Positions 7,089 to 17,526 are shown, counted from the stretch's first letter. The stretch: 36,924 bases of DNA from Photorhabdus akhurstii (GCF_018448925.1 NZ_RCWE01000037.1:1-36924); one strand, 5' to 3'. The notes: generated by a model not told the origin, from the letters alone. Translations and numbers: made by a program.

Positions 7089-10079
7089 CTATACTTCTTC
7101 ATTAATCAGGTTTGTATTGCTGTTAAGTAATGTAGTTACCATATCAGCCCTTGTCGCCTGATATGAAAGATTTAATTCAATTTGGTTAAATCGAGCCCAT
7201 TGAAAAAGAATAGAGAAAACAGCAAGTAAACTCGAGTATTTGAAACCGAGATCTTGTTGAAATATACGATCAAGAACATCTAAATTTTCATTTATAATGT
7301 CGGATTCTACTGAGTCATTATCGTTTAAGTTATAACCTAACTTATAGCCTGCTTGTTCTTCACTAAACTTATCTTCTTTAATCTCACGATCTTCGGAAAA
7401 AAATACTTGTGGGATGTAAAAATTATCTATATTCAAACCACCTACATCAATATCGTTATGCAAGATGTCACTTGCATTATAAAGTACTATTAACCAATCA
7501 ATATCAGCAAGTAATTGTAAGATATCATCGGTAGCAGGTATGGTTTTACTTTTTGTGTTAAGACTCAAAGCGCATTCAAGCAAATATCTATAATTTGCTG
7601 ACATACGGTTGAACTCAGTACTCTGTTTTGCTAATTTTTCTGTTCTATTATAATTAACCTCATGTTGAAGGCTTAACATAATATTTTTCTTTTTTCTATG
7701 ATCTTCGGCTACATAAGCATCATAGTTTTCAATTACAAATTGTAGCAAGTGCTCCCTGTTCATTGAGCGTATTGTTGCGTGAATTTTTTCTCTGAAAAAA
7801 TCGGCTAAAGGGTTAATAATATCCTTGGCCTTTTGTAACTCATAATTACCTTCCTGAACTCCAGACTCTTTAATTAAGTTAGCCAATGTTTTTCTGGCTA
7901 GTTTAAAGTGTTTGGCTTCAGGAATGTTTGGTTTTATTTCTAAAGTATCAAAGGTGCGCTTTTCGCTGGATATTGCCATCCTTGCGGGTCTGTTCCCTGT
8001 ATTGATTATCTGTTGCCTAATATCTTCGGAGAACTCGATATGAAGTATTTGGGAGAGCGATTGTAAGAACGCAATGCAAACATCAGCCTGGAAACTGGCA
8101 TTTTGAGGTCTGTTAAGACGATATTGCATGAGAGGTAAATTAATGTGAATTTTTATATTTGCAGAAGAATTATCTTTGTTAATTAATGACACGTGAGTGA
8201 ACAACTCAGGATCAAAATTTTCTGTAATGTCGGAATTACTATCGACCAGATATTTTTTGTCAATAGCGCAGTGAACGGTAATTCTTTTTATATTTTGGAA
8301 TGATATATTCTCTAAAATATCTTTTCGTTGCGATAGCGCATCACAAGTGCATTCTAAAAATAATGTCAGAAGCTGACCGTTAAGATGATCTTCATTTAGT
8401 AGTGGTTTGCGATCGGCACAAAAATGCATTGTGCAGTTATTTATTTTTGTGCACCAGCATACATAGAAATGACTTTTTGATATTAATGAAATATTTCCTT
8501 GGTAAGTATTACTGATATTCCATTTTACATTGACATCAGGAAAATTTGAAGGGACCTGTGACCAGTATTTTTCCAGTTCTTCATATCTCCAGTGAGATCC
8601 CCAATGAGGATCAAGAATAATCATGTCGAAATTAATAGCACCATCTTCTAATACAGAATGAGTTCCTTTAAGTGATGCAAATTTATCTATTACAGAAATA
8701 AAAAACGGATTTATTTTGGATTTATATTGCTCTAGATATGAAAAAAGTGATGACAATTCACTTAGGTTATCTATCGAGTCAAATAATGCAATAAATTCTG
8801 TCAAGAAAAGAATATGATAACTATATTTTAGTTGCGGTGGCTTAAAAGGAAGCATAGCAGTAGTAAGATTAGAGCTTATGAAAATAAACTCAATATCATC
8901 AATTGCAAGTTGCTTTCCTGAGCCATTTCGAATACCTAATAGTTGTGATGATGAAATCGGTGATAAAGCCCATTTTCCTTGGCTAAAAAGTTCGAAAACA
9001 TCTTCTTCTATCTTTTTTAGTTTGTTTATTGGATTAATATCAAAAGGTACAAATAAATAATACTTATCATTTCCCTGTAGTATCCCAGCGAATTTATAAG
9101 GTAGGATCTTTTTTTGATTCAGAAGCAGAAATGGTCCCTCAATAATGTTTTCAAAACGCTGGGATATGAAATTTGAAATTGCATCTGAACAATCGATATC
9201 CATTTTCTGGGAAGCATAGTGCTCAATAATTACATTTGCCATATTCCTGAATGACAATGGATAAACACGATCACCAATATTGATACCAATAGCAGGGAGC
9301 GCTATGCCTTCCATTATTATATTTGATAATTCAGTGGTGGAGTTAATGCTTTTAAATTCCCCTGGTTTTTTAATAAATATATTTTCTGTCTGATTTATTA
9401 TTTCCTCAAACGCATGACTGGCATCCGTTAAAGCCTGATGGCAGGTTTTCCAGAACGTTTCTGGAGGGATTTCGACATGACCGGGTGAGAACTCTTGTTC
9501 TGAGAGTGTATCAACTGGATTTATGCCTGATAAAAACTGGTTCTGTAAAATAAGAACATTTTCCATTTGCTTAAGAATAATTGGATATTCTGCGTATCTA
9601 ATTTCAAAAGCTTTAATATAATCATATAAGCGTTCGACTGAGCTACCATAAAAAATTTTATAAATACTATCTCCCCACGGTATTCTTATTTGTCCCCAGT
9701 CTTGTTCAGGGATAAAATCTTCCATTTGAGGAATATCAGGTAATATATTGTAAATAATGCTAAAAAATTCGCTTGCTTGTTGGTATGTTTTAAGTTCCTT
9801 TTGGTTGTTAAATGTACTGACGTCCATGGAAAGCAAGGTGTTGAAAGCGATAGTGTGTTTTACAGGTGACGAAATATTGGGTAGCCATAATTCGGAAATA
9901 CTTAATGCGAGAAAAAGTTCTGCGAGGTTGTATTCTGTATAAACAGATGTTAATTTTTCTTTTATTTGTGGCATAATGTCCTTATAGTTTCTTATCCCCC
10001 TGTTCGGGAATTTATCTTTGGGCTTATTATTGTTTTTTTTCTTTTTTGAATCTCGTTTTGACTTGCTGTTCTTTCCCAT
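7089..10079 (-). CDS. Large protein of unknown function, second gene of putative defence pair
   Basis: A 996-residue protein not recognised by family. ATG 10079 (MGKNSKSKRDSKKKK) was chosen because it has AAGGA seven bases upstream. The longer TTG start at 10136 would overlap the preceding gene and has no such site. The first 30 residues are strongly basic and Lys-rich, suggesting nucleic-acid contact. The rest is a mixed, mostly helical protein with no membrane segment and no P-loop seen. It follows the 1248-residue gene by 43 bases on the same strand, so the two are probably co-transcribed. The frame ends in TAG but stays open into a nuclease domain. The gene is visibly AT-rich compared with its partner. 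Confidence 0.65.
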   Translation of the reverse strand: MGKNSKSKRDSKKKKNNNKPKDKFPNRGIRNYKDIMPQIKEKLTSVYTEYNLAELFLALSISELWLPNISSPVKHTIAFNTLLSMDVSTFNNQKELKTYQQASEFFSIIYNILPDIPQMEDFIPEQDWGQIRIPWGDSIYKIFYGSSVERLYDYIKAFEIRYAEYPIILKQMENVLILQNQFLSGINPVDTLSEQEFSPGHVEIPPETFWKTCHQALTDASHAFEEIINQTENIFIKKPGEFKSINSTTELSNIIMEGIALPAIGINIGDRVYPLSFRNMANVIIEHYASQKMDIDCSDAISNFISQRFENIIEGPFLLLNQKKILPYKFAGILQGNDKYYLFVPFDINPINKLKKIEEDVFELFSQGKWALSPISSSQLLGIRNGSGKQLAIDDIEFIFISSNLTTAMLPFKPPQLKYSYHILFLTEFIALFDSIDNLSELSSLFSYLEQYKSKINPFFISVIDKFASLKGTHSVLEDGAINFDMIILDPHWGSHWRYEELEKYWSQVPSNFPDVNVKWNISNTYQGNISLISKSHFYVCWCTKINNCTMHFCADRKPLLNEDHLNGQLLTLFLECTCDALSQRKDILENISFQNIKRITVHCAIDKKYLVDSNSDITENFDPELFTHVSLINKDNSSANIKIHINLPLMQYRLNRPQNASFQADVCIAFLQSLSQILHIEFSEDIRQQIINTGNRPARMAISSEKRTFDTLEIKPNIPEAKHFKLARKTLANLIKESGVQEGNYELQKAKDIINPLADFFREKIHATIRSMNREHLLQFVIENYDAYVAEDHRKKKNIMLSLQHEVNYNRTEKLAKQSTEFNRMSANYRYLLECALSLNTKSKTIPATDDILQLLADIDWLIVLYNASDILHNDIDVGGLNIDNFYIPQVFFSEDREIKEDKFSEEQAGYKLGYNLNDNDSVESDIINENLDVLDRIFQQDLGFKYSSLLAVFSILFQWARFNQIELNLSYQATRADMVTTLLNSNTNLINEEV

Positions 10080-10122
10080 TTTTAAATCCTTTTGAGAACT
10101 AAGTGTATGTAATGTGTTGTAT

Positions 10123-13100
10123 TTAATATCCTTCAAGTCTTAATTTTGCATGCCGATCTTGATTTACAGCATCAAAATCATAATGTGAAGCAAGGTCATC
10201 AAAGACACACGCCAATTTGGGATGAGTGAAATATAACTGGTTAGCTATTTCTTTGTACTGGTCAACTAGTTTTCGTTCTTTATCACCGCCTTCATAATAA
10301 GCTCTTACTGTTGTACCACGGCTATTGATAGTGCCATAATAGAATCCTTCTCTGATCTCATCTCGTTCTGTTTCTTCCAGCAAATCTCTGATTATTATGC
10401 TGGACCATGGTGCGTTATTTAGATGTTTTGAGCGGGATAGCCATTTACCGATTATGTAATCAGTAGTATTGCTTCTGTCATTTTCTGCCGCCAATTTCCT
10501 GACTTCCTCAATCCAGTTACTAAATACGACTTCATCAATATTATCATCTGGTCTCTGACCGGGGATTCCTTTCCCTTGATCCAGAACTCTGCCAGCTTGT
10601 TGTGCCGCAGCCATTAAGGATTCATCCTGTTTATACTCTTTCTTAGATTCTGGTTTATAAGCAAGACATATTAATTGCACAAAGAGTGGTGGATTGGAAA
10701 GTAATTCCGTGTAAAGGTTTTTTGCTCCTTTTTCACAATTCCTGAATGCTGAGAAAAAGAAGAATTCCAGTAAGGATAAATCTAAACGAGAGACCTGGCC
10801 TGATGATTCAAGATATTCAATAGCTCTGGATAGATACCAGCCATCTGGTATTGGTACATCTTTTTCAGTGGTAGTTCTGAATCCATTTAACAGTTTCAAT
10901 AGGTTTTGCCAGGAAACTTTCTCTATACGATGTTTTACGAGATTAAATGTTGATATATATCTGTCAGCGAACATCATTTTTCCGATGAAGTAATCAATTT
11001 CATCAGCATTATCACTCCAGATGTGTGGATAATTGATTCCCTTCCAGTACAGCATTTGGGCGCTTTCAGAGTAACTTGAGAGGTTGTGCCATGTAGCCAT
11101 ATTGGGTGGGAGTATTGAGTGGAATGCGGCAATTTTGTCATCACTATTCATCTCATTTTTAAATTCTTGAGAATTTAACAGGATAAGTTTCTTTTCTTCA
11201 GGCAGCCAGGCATAAAATGAACTTATCAATTGATCATGAAATGGGAAACCATTACCTTTGAATTTTTCAATAATCCATGTGAATGAATCTATCAAATTTA
11301 AGTTACAGGTAGCCAGAGACTCACCTATTACAGACGGTGATTGTGCTAATGAAAGTAAAGATGATATTCCATCCAATCCTTGGTGGAAATATATCTCTTC
11401 TATTGCATTGGTTCGCATTTTTATTATTTTTTCACTATGTATTATGCGATCTATTTCATTTCCTTCAGGTAATGCAGGGTATTGAGATGTGAAAAGTCGG
11501 CGTTTATCAAGAATAATATCTTTAGGTGTTAATAAACCGACGAATGACATGAGGTCTTCTGCAACAGTTCTGCTTTTTTTATCTCCATCTTTGTTATACG
11601 AGTTATGCCAACTCAGATAGTGATATAGTGCTTCTCTGATGATTTCCTTGTCTCCATCAGAAAAAGAAATTGCGCGTTTAATTAATGCAATAAGTCTTTC
11701 TTGGTAGGTTCCTTCAAAATGGTCTATTCGCTTAATAAGCGCTGCTATTCTTTCGACATTTTTTTCTGCCAGAACCAGAATTCGCTCACTAAGTGCAGAA
11801 TAATATTCATAAAGAAAAGTTCCTCTCATTTGTGCACTGCCAGCATCATCATCCCGCCATTTTGGTCTGGCATTTCCCATATAAACACCGCCCATAGGAT
11901 CAGTTTGTTCATAGAGAAAACGCCAGACAATGCTATCGTGCTTTTTGATAAGCATATCAAGTACGACGAGTCTTTGTTCATCAGTAGCCATTGTTTGTGG
12001 CCAGTAGGGTCTGAGCAACGATTTTAGGGTATTTTCCGGTGTATTGGTCCAGTTTCCCTGAATTCTTAATGATGATAGCGTTGCAAGAATAAGACTGATT
12101 CTAAGTAATCGCCTTGGATTCCAGGCTAGGATTTCCAGCGCATGCAATAAGTCAGCATGCCAACAACGCATACCAAAGCCTGTGCTTTCGCTCGTTTCTG
12201 TTAGTAGACGAGTAACGGAAACCTCTGTTGATTGCAAACTTGTTTCTATGGATTTTAAGAACACCTCTGGTGATGCTTCAGCTAACGGACATAATACGTC
12301 TGTTAATGACAGCCATCTCTCACCATCGGCATCCATCAACAGATCTCTAACCAGATTGTCGATGGCGGCAATGATGAAATCTGAATTAATCCCTTCACTG
12401 CTTTCAGCGTAGATTCTGAGCTTTACCAGTGAGTCAGCGATTGATTTCAGAATAAAATCTGATTCTGAACGAACTTTTCCATAGATAGCCGCCATCCAGC
12501 GATCTTCGTTTTTAAGCTCCAGGGCAGGATCGGGTTTAAGTAGCGTTTGTTTTACAACCAAGAAGAAACGTTCAAGCTGACTTTCTGTCAGTCGAGGGGC
12601 TAGTTGATACAATAGCTCAATGGGAGATTTTGCTTTCCATACATCACCAATCTGTAATACCGGAGAGTCATCCCGAAGAGATATTTCGCGTAGTTCCTGT
12701 TCCAGTTCTTCGTAATCTTTTTGCGCAATAGTTTCAACGCAATATTTATCGCCTTCCTTTTTGGTATTCCAGCATCCTACCAGAGTCAGCGTGATTAGCG
12801 CTTTTGCTGGCGATGTGGTCAGCCATACGGGAGATGATATTGCCGGGTTTTTGGCCCTAAGACGTCGATAAACCGACCAGGATCGTCCGGTTGTTTGCGA
12901 TAACCGCCTTGCATCGGATTCCTCCTCTCCTAAAGCAATGAGCTTCTCTTCAAAATCGCTTCGAGTAAGACGTTCCAATGTAATGGTATCACTTCGCTTA
13001 TTGTTCGTAGTATTGTGATCGCCCAGGGAAAAGGGAATAAAAATAGTTCGTTCAGGCTGGTGTCGGCTTTGTCTGGAAATATCACTGTTCATCGCCAGAC

Positions 13101-13869
13101 AAAATTGAATTGAGGGATTTTTATCAATAAAGTGCCATCCATCATCAGTAGTTATGCAGGCTGATATATTTTCATGTCCCATCTCTATTAAGCTGGCACA
13201 GGCAAAAGCGATACCTTCTTCCTGACTGTCTGCCCGGATAATAATTTGTTCTTTTTTATCTGATAGAAAGTCGTTCAGTGTGTTTTTTTCCTCTTCCCTG
13301 CCAGCCAGTAAGGTGTCTTTTGTTAACGGAAATTGTGACTGATTGCACCATCGTTCCCAGAAATGGGAAATGGATTCAATGCCTGCACCAGTATGGCCTG
13401 TTATTTCACTGAACCAGAGAGCTACAGCCGGAGTGTTTTCCAGCCACGCCTCCAGATCGTCAGCATCAAGAGCATAAACGCCGGACCAGATGTTTTCAGC
13501 CTGTGCTTCTTTGAGCCAGCTATCTTTTTTGGACCACCGGCGTGGTGATACGAAAACAAAGCGACTTTGAGCTGCTTCCTGTGGTGAAATTTGTTGATTT
13601 CTTTTCCGAAAATCTGAGCGGGCTTTAGTAATGATGTCGGAGGAACAGCCCATTTCCCAGAAAGAGGCACCATCAGGAACCCAGATGTTGCCTTTGTCAG
13701 CCTGGACAATACCATCCCAGCCGCTGCTTGAAACAGAATCACCGCCGGGCATGCTCAATGCTGTTATTGTTGTGGTCGCGCTAATTAATCGCCGGATCAA
13801 AATGGGCAACATTCCCTGAGCGTCTCTTGTGTCCGCCCACTGTTCAATTTGGGTAGCGGTGATCCTCAT
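10123..13869 (-). CDS. STAND-like protein with restriction-endonuclease-like N-terminus, first gene of putative defence pair
   Basis: A 1248-residue cytoplasmic protein. Residues 40-150 show GWDG (50-53), a VPDGASFWE run (64-72), TKARSDFRKR (81-90), FVFVSPRRW (104-112) and DADDLEAWL (135-143). I recognise this as a nuclease-like module placed before STAND-type regions in other bacteria. D52, E72 and K82 are candidate PD-(D/E)XK residues. A GREEE start near 190 is followed by IIIRADSQEEGIAF (209-222), where a P-loop would be expected, yet no GK(S/T) is present anywhere. The remainder is long and helical, like a sensor array. The start at ATG 13869 has AAGGA upstream. Partner gene and tRNA-Phe setting suggest phage defence (inference). 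Confidence 0.65.
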   Translation of the reverse strand: MRITATQIEQWADTRDAQGMLPILIRRLISATTTITALSMPGGDSVSSSGWDGIVQADKGNIWVPDGASFWEMGCSSDIITKARSDFRKRNQQISPQEAAQSRFVFVSPRRWSKKDSWLKEAQAENIWSGVYALDADDLEAWLENTPAVALWFSEITGHTGAGIESISHFWERWCNQSQFPLTKDTLLAGREEEKNTLNDFLSDKKEQIIIRADSQEEGIAFACASLIEMGHENISACITTDDGWHFIDKNPSIQFCLAMNSDISRQSRHQPERTIFIPFSLGDHNTTNNKRSDTITLERLTRSDFEEKLIALGEEESDARRLSQTTGRSWSVYRRLRAKNPAISSPVWLTTSPAKALITLTLVGCWNTKKEGDKYCVETIAQKDYEELEQELREISLRDDSPVLQIGDVWKAKSPIELLYQLAPRLTESQLERFFLVVKQTLLKPDPALELKNEDRWMAAIYGKVRSESDFILKSIADSLVKLRIYAESSEGINSDFIIAAIDNLVRDLLMDADGERWLSLTDVLCPLAEASPEVFLKSIETSLQSTEVSVTRLLTETSESTGFGMRCWHADLLHALEILAWNPRRLLRISLILATLSSLRIQGNWTNTPENTLKSLLRPYWPQTMATDEQRLVVLDMLIKKHDSIVWRFLYEQTDPMGGVYMGNARPKWRDDDAGSAQMRGTFLYEYYSALSERILVLAEKNVERIAALIKRIDHFEGTYQERLIALIKRAISFSDGDKEIIREALYHYLSWHNSYNKDGDKKSRTVAEDLMSFVGLLTPKDIILDKRRLFTSQYPALPEGNEIDRIIHSEKIIKMRTNAIEEIYFHQGLDGISSLLSLAQSPSVIGESLATCNLNLIDSFTWIIEKFKGNGFPFHDQLISSFYAWLPEEKKLILLNSQEFKNEMNSDDKIAAFHSILPPNMATWHNLSSYSESAQMLYWKGINYPHIWSDNADEIDYFIGKMMFADRYISTFNLVKHRIEKVSWQNLLKLLNGFRTTTEKDVPIPDGWYLSRAIEYLESSGQVSRLDLSLLEFFFFSAFRNCEKGAKNLYTELLSNPPLFVQLICLAYKPESKKEYKQDESLMAAAQQAGRVLDQGKGIPGQRPDDNIDEVVFSNWIEEVRKLAAENDRSNTTDYIIGKWLSRSKHLNNAPWSSIIIRDLLEETERDEIREGFYYGTINSRGTTVRAYYEGGDKERKLVDQYKEIANQLYFTHPKLACVFDDLASHYDFDAVNQDRHAKLRLEGY

Positions 13870-14107
13870 ATTGAGATCCTTAGAGTGTGTTTTCTGGATT
13901 ATATTCCCGATTATTCATTGAATAAAATGGAAAAAATGAAACTTTAGTCTTTTGTTTGATGCGAAAGACGAATGATTAGTTTTGCAGGTAAGAGAGAGTT
14001 ATTTTTGCGATAAGCCTTTCATAACCTCACTTGCTGTTAACTGCTAATCGCGGTGCAAATTCAGGTGCCGGGATTGGTCTCCTGAAGATATTCCTTACTG
14101 GCGACAT

Positions 14108-14470
14108 ATGACGCGCTTTGCGTCTTTTTTATGTCGTTCATCCGGCTACATCTCAATGGTGGGCCGGGCGGAGGCGTCGCAAGACGCGCCGGTGTCCAGT
14201 AAGGCCGGTAAGACCAACTCTGTCCGGTTCCACCACCGCAAAATTGGTCTCTTCGGTGGTGGTTCAATTAATCACTTACTGGAGGCTGCCACTATGGCTA
14301 CGATCCCTACTCAAACACACCCGTTACTTGCTATTCCCTTCAATGCCGCCACGGACTTCACCGTCCTTGCCGATCACTGCGAAAACTTCGCCGAAACCCT
14401 GATTGAAAGTAAAGATATAGCGTTAAAAATGGCGCTCTGCGGCAGGATCAATGCCTGTTTGACGCTGCTC
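14108..14470 (+). pseudogene. P4-type satellite remnant (Icd/Ash-like region)
   Basis: One frame reads FASFLCRSSGYISMVGRAEA, then DAPVSSKAGKTNSVR, a pattern I associate with the Icd-like/Ash cell-division-inhibitor region of P4-type satellites. A second start at 14294 (MATIPTQTHPLL) follows in the same frame. The frame then runs into sequence antisense to the integrase, so the satellite has been deleted internally, joining this end to the integrase end near 14470. Identification is from memory of the motif and is moderate at best. Confidence 0.4.
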
Positions 14471-14842
14471 CAGCGAGCGCAGGATCTTCGCCGTGTGATG
14501 CTCCGTCCAGCGGATATTTCCCGCCAGCCACTTACGGGCGACCCCTTCAAAGGTATTACCGCTTTTCTTCGCCTGCTTCTCCTGCTGCTTTTTCACCCCC
14601 GGATTGTCGCCCGCGCTGAGTACGGCGCGAGCTTCTTCACGCAGCTTACGCGCATTCGCCAGCGTAACGGTCGGGTAAGCGCCAAACGCCAGCTTCTTCT
14701 CCTTGCCGCCAAAGCGGTACTTGAGTTGCCAGAGTTTAGAACCGTTGGGTTTAATCAGCAGGTACAGACCCTGCGCATCGCTGAGTTTGTAGGGTTTATC
14801 GAGCGGCTTGGCGTTACGGATGGCGGTATCGGTGAGTCGCAT
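14423..14842 (-). pseudogene. Truncated P4-type tyrosine integrase
   Basis: The minus-strand product from ATG 14842 begins MRLTDTAIRNAKP. It then shows LSDAQGLYLLIKPNGSKLW, a KKLAFGAYPTVTLANAR stretch and a core-binding start with KWLAGNIRWTEHHTAKILRS. This is the N-terminal arm and DUF4102-like part of P4 integrases. It ends after about 139 residues, whereas complete members have about 400. The catalytic Arg, His-x-x-Arg and Tyr are lost. It lies about 160 bases from the 3' end of tRNA-Phe in the same orientation, the normal place for this integrase class. Confidence 0.85.
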
Positions 14843-15004
14843 GGCGGGGGCTCCAGAGTTTATCGAACCAACAGGCCCCCAATTAAGCCCCAAAAACTCT
14901 GAATGTCAAAAACCCTGGCAGTATCTATTGATGCTCCAGGCTCTTTGCAACTTACTGATTTTTTAACATTTCAGGACGTATAGGAGCGCCATGAAACTAA
15001 ACTT

Positions 15005-15080
15005 TGGTGCCCGGAGGCGGAATCGAACCACCGACACGAGGATTTTCAATCCTCTGCTCTACCGACTGAGCTATCCGGGC
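15005..15080 (-). tRNA. pheU: tRNA-Phe (GAA)
   Basis: On the minus strand the 76 bases begin GCCCGGATAGCTCAGT and end with an encoded CCA. The acceptor stem GCCCGGA pairs with TCCGGGC. The anticodon loop reads ATTGAAAATC, giving GAA for Phe. It adjoins yjdC as pheU does in E. coli and is the integration site of the island to its left. Confidence 0.97.
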
Positions 15081-15208
15081 AACGGGGCGCATTAAACCGT
15101 ATTCAGCCTAAGTCGTCAATGCCTTTCTGATAAAAAATGATAAAAGCTGATTGTTTGCTCTCTTTTTGCCCGGAATTTGTGTGGTTGTTCATCTTAGGCT
15201 GATTTTTG

Positions 15209-15802
15209 TTAACTTAACGCACCATTTTTGCGACATAAGGCAATAGCTAAAACATCTTCTGCCAGCAGTTTTGCCGTAGCGATGTCATCAATATCCCGTT
15301 TGACCAGTAGCTTACTCAGGCAACCTTCCAGAATCAGTTCCATCTGTTTAGCAACGAGTTCGCAATCTTCAATATCCAGTTGGTGTAGTAGCTCGGTGGT
15401 GTAACGGGAAGAGCTCTGTTTTTGTAATTCAGCTAATTGATGAATAGGGTGGTCAGATTCAGGGAATTCGCTACAGGCCGCGATAAATAGGCAACCTGGG
15501 TAGCGCTTCTCTTTTACTTTTTCATCAAGGGCGGCATAACGAGCTAGTAGCTTCTCTTCTGGTGTCAGATTTTCATCCAGTAATATTTGTCGCTGCCAGA
15601 CTTCAATCTGTTGGCTGTGATAACGTAGGCAGTCATAAAGCAGAGCTTCCCGATCAGGCCAGAATTGCTTGAGATATTCGATATCCATGTTAAGTGAGCC
15701 AAAAAGTATCTCAGTTGTGATGGATAAGCCATGTTGCTCCAGTAAGTTTAAGGCATGATTAAGAACTTGTTCTCGTTGCACGGTATTCTCCTTCTGAATC
15801 AT
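15209..15802 (-). CDS. yjdC: TetR-family regulator YjdC (DicD-like)
   Basis: A 197-residue TetR/AcrR-type protein with an N-terminal helix-turn-helix (about residues 10-55, [17 protein letters not shown]...) and a helical C-terminal ligand/dimer domain containing [14 protein letters not shown]. It lies directly downstream of dsbD with an ATGA overlap, and next to tRNA-Phe, exactly as E. coli yjdC. The E. coli protein has been named DicD, a division-control regulator; whether that holds here is inference. The helix-turn-helix is less canonical than in drug-pump repressors. Confidence 0.85.
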   Translation of the reverse strand: MIQKENTVQREQVLNHALNLLEQHGLSITTEILFGSLNMDIEYLKQFWPDREALLYDCLRYHSQQIEVWQRQILLDENLTPEEKLLARYAALDEKVKEKRYPGCLFIAACSEFPESDHPIHQLAELQKQSSSRYTTELLHQLDIEDCELVAKQMELILEGCLSKLLVKRDIDDIATAKLLAEDVLAIALCRKNGALS

Positions 15803-17526
15803 TTTGGCAGATGTTGCAAATGCTCGTTAAAGCGGGTTGCATCCATAAAACCATTTATCCGTGAATCGGGGATCTCTTTTCCCTGGGAATCAAAAAACAG
15901 AATGGTCGGTAATCCCCGAACGCTCAGTTTTTCTAAAAGCTGTTTCTGCTGCGGGCTGTGATTCGTGACATTGGCCTGTAACAGTAAGGTATCCCGCAGT
16001 TGTGACTGAACTTGTGGATCGCTGAATGTATATTTTTCAAATTCTTTACAAGCGGTACACCAGTCAGCATAGAAATCAAGCATAATGGTTTTATGGCTGT
16101 TTTGTGTCATTATTTGTTCTAATTCCTGCCAGTTATTTATCTGACGGAAGTTGAGGCTGTGTTGCGATTGTTGGGTAACTGTTGTACCCCAAAACCAATC
16201 CTGCAATGGACGGGTAGCTATCAGCATCAGAATCAACAATATCAGTTGCATAACTCGTACCCAACCGTTTTGGCTTCTAATCGTCAGAGCAAATCCCCAT
16301 CCCAGGAAACTGACGGCCAGCAGGCTCCATAATCGTATTCCCCAAGTATCACCGATAACTCTTTCCAGCAGGAAAACGGGTAGCGCGAGGATAATGAAGC
16401 CAAAAGCTTCTTTAACATACTGCATCCAAGGCCCACTGCGTGGCAGGAGTTTATGACCAAACAGGGTGACGACAATGAGCGGTAATCCCATGCCCAAAGC
16501 GTAAAGATAAAGGGTTAGGCCACCTGCCACAGTATTACCACTTTGAGCAATGTAGAGCAAAATAGCGCTTAAAGGCGCGGTAGTACAAGGGGAGCAAATT
16601 AATCCCGCTAACGCCCCCATAGCGAATACACCGAGAAGTGAACCGCTTTTTTGCTGGTTGCTCCAGTTGACTAAGCGTGTCTGAACAGTGGAAGGCAGTT
16701 GCAGAGAATAGAGGCCGAACATTGATAGTGCTAGCAGAATAAACAATACGGATAAGCCAATCAGTACATACGGATGTTGCAGTGCGGCTTGAAATTGTAG
16801 ACCCGCAGCCGCTACAACCAATCCAAGTAATGTGTAGGTGATCGCCATGCCTTGAACATAGCTTAGCGCTAACCAAAATATCTGTTTTAGGCTCTTAGGG
16901 CGTTGGCTGCCAAGAATAATGCTGGAAATCAATGGATACATCGGCAGTACACAAGGTGTAAAGGCGATACCGATGCCAATCAGAATTGCCCAGAGTGGTG
17001 AGAAAGGTAAATGTTGTTGATCATTTGATGCGCTTTCTGGTGTTTTCTGAACAGGTTCAGTCGGTGTTGAGTCAGTTGTTTTTGATGGAACAACAGCACT
17101 CAATGGGACAATGCGGGTTTCCGGTGGATAGCAATATCCAGCGGCGGCGCAGCCTTGATAGGTGACAACGATATTGGAATTTTTGTTCGCCTCTGTAACA
17201 GGAACATTGACGATAAGTTGTTGGAAATAAACTTCGGTTTCACCAAAAAACTCATCTCGATGAGCTGTACCTTGTGGCAACGTGATTTTACCCAGTGTGG
17301 CCTGTTGCGGCTCAATATGAAGTTGTTTGCGATAAAGGTAATAACCCGGTTTGATCTGCCAGTCTAACGTCAATTTGTCGCCTTTTTGCTGAAAATCAAA
17401 CATGAATGCCTGATCTACTGGCAAATATGGATTTTGCCCCGGTTGTTCAAACAGCGAATTCGCTGCCGTTGAGGTAAAGAGGGTGCTGCAAAGCAGCAAA
17501 AATAGCATCAGAGTACGTTTAATCAT
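15799..17526 (-). CDS. dsbD: Thiol:disulfide interchange protein DsbD
   Basis: A 575-residue inner-membrane electron carrier that moves reducing power from cytoplasmic thioredoxin to periplasmic DsbC, DsbG and CcmG. A signal peptide covers residues 1-22. The periplasmic alpha domain has the pair C126/C132 ([14 protein letters not shown]). A multi-helix membrane domain follows, with FTPCVLP (C192) and [13 protein letters not shown]-terminal thioredoxin domain carries WCTAC (C490/C493). All three redox pairs are intact. ATG 17526 has no clear ribosome site but is the only start that keeps the signal peptide. It is followed by yjdC with a 4-bp overlap, so the two are co-translated. E. coli has cutA just upstream; here that gene is absent. 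Confidence 0.97.
   Translation of the reverse strand: MIKRTLMLFLLLCSTLFTSTAANSLFEQPGQNPYLPVDQAFMFDFQQKGDKLTLDWQIKPGYYLYRKQLHIEPQQATLGKITLPQGTAHRDEFFGETEVYFQQLIVNVPVTEANKNSNIVVTYQGCAAAGYCYPPETRIVPLSAVVPSKTTDSTPTEPVQKTPESASNDQQHLPFSPLWAILIGIGIAFTPCVLPMYPLISSIILGSQRPKSLKQIFWLALSYVQGMAITYTLLGLVVAAAGLQFQAALQHPYVLIGLSVLFILLALSMFGLYSLQLPSTVQTRLVNWSNQQKSGSLLGVFAMGALAGLICSPCTTAPLSAILLYIAQSGNTVAGGLTLYLYALGMGLPLIVVTLFGHKLLPRSGPWMQYVKEAFGFIILALPVFLLERVIGDTWGIRLWSLLAVSFLGWGFALTIRSQNGWVRVMQLILLILMLIATRPLQDWFWGTTVTQQSQHSLNFRQINNWQELEQIMTQNSHKTIMLDFYADWCTACKEFEKYTFSDPQVQSQLRDTLLLQANVTNHSPQQKQLLEKLSVRGLPTILFFDSQGKEIPDSRINGFMDATRFNEHLQHLPK

Noticed and set aside
10080-10136. TTG start for the second giant gene
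   Set aside because: Overlaps the preceding gene and lacks a ribosome site; ATG 10079 has AAGGA at proper spacing.
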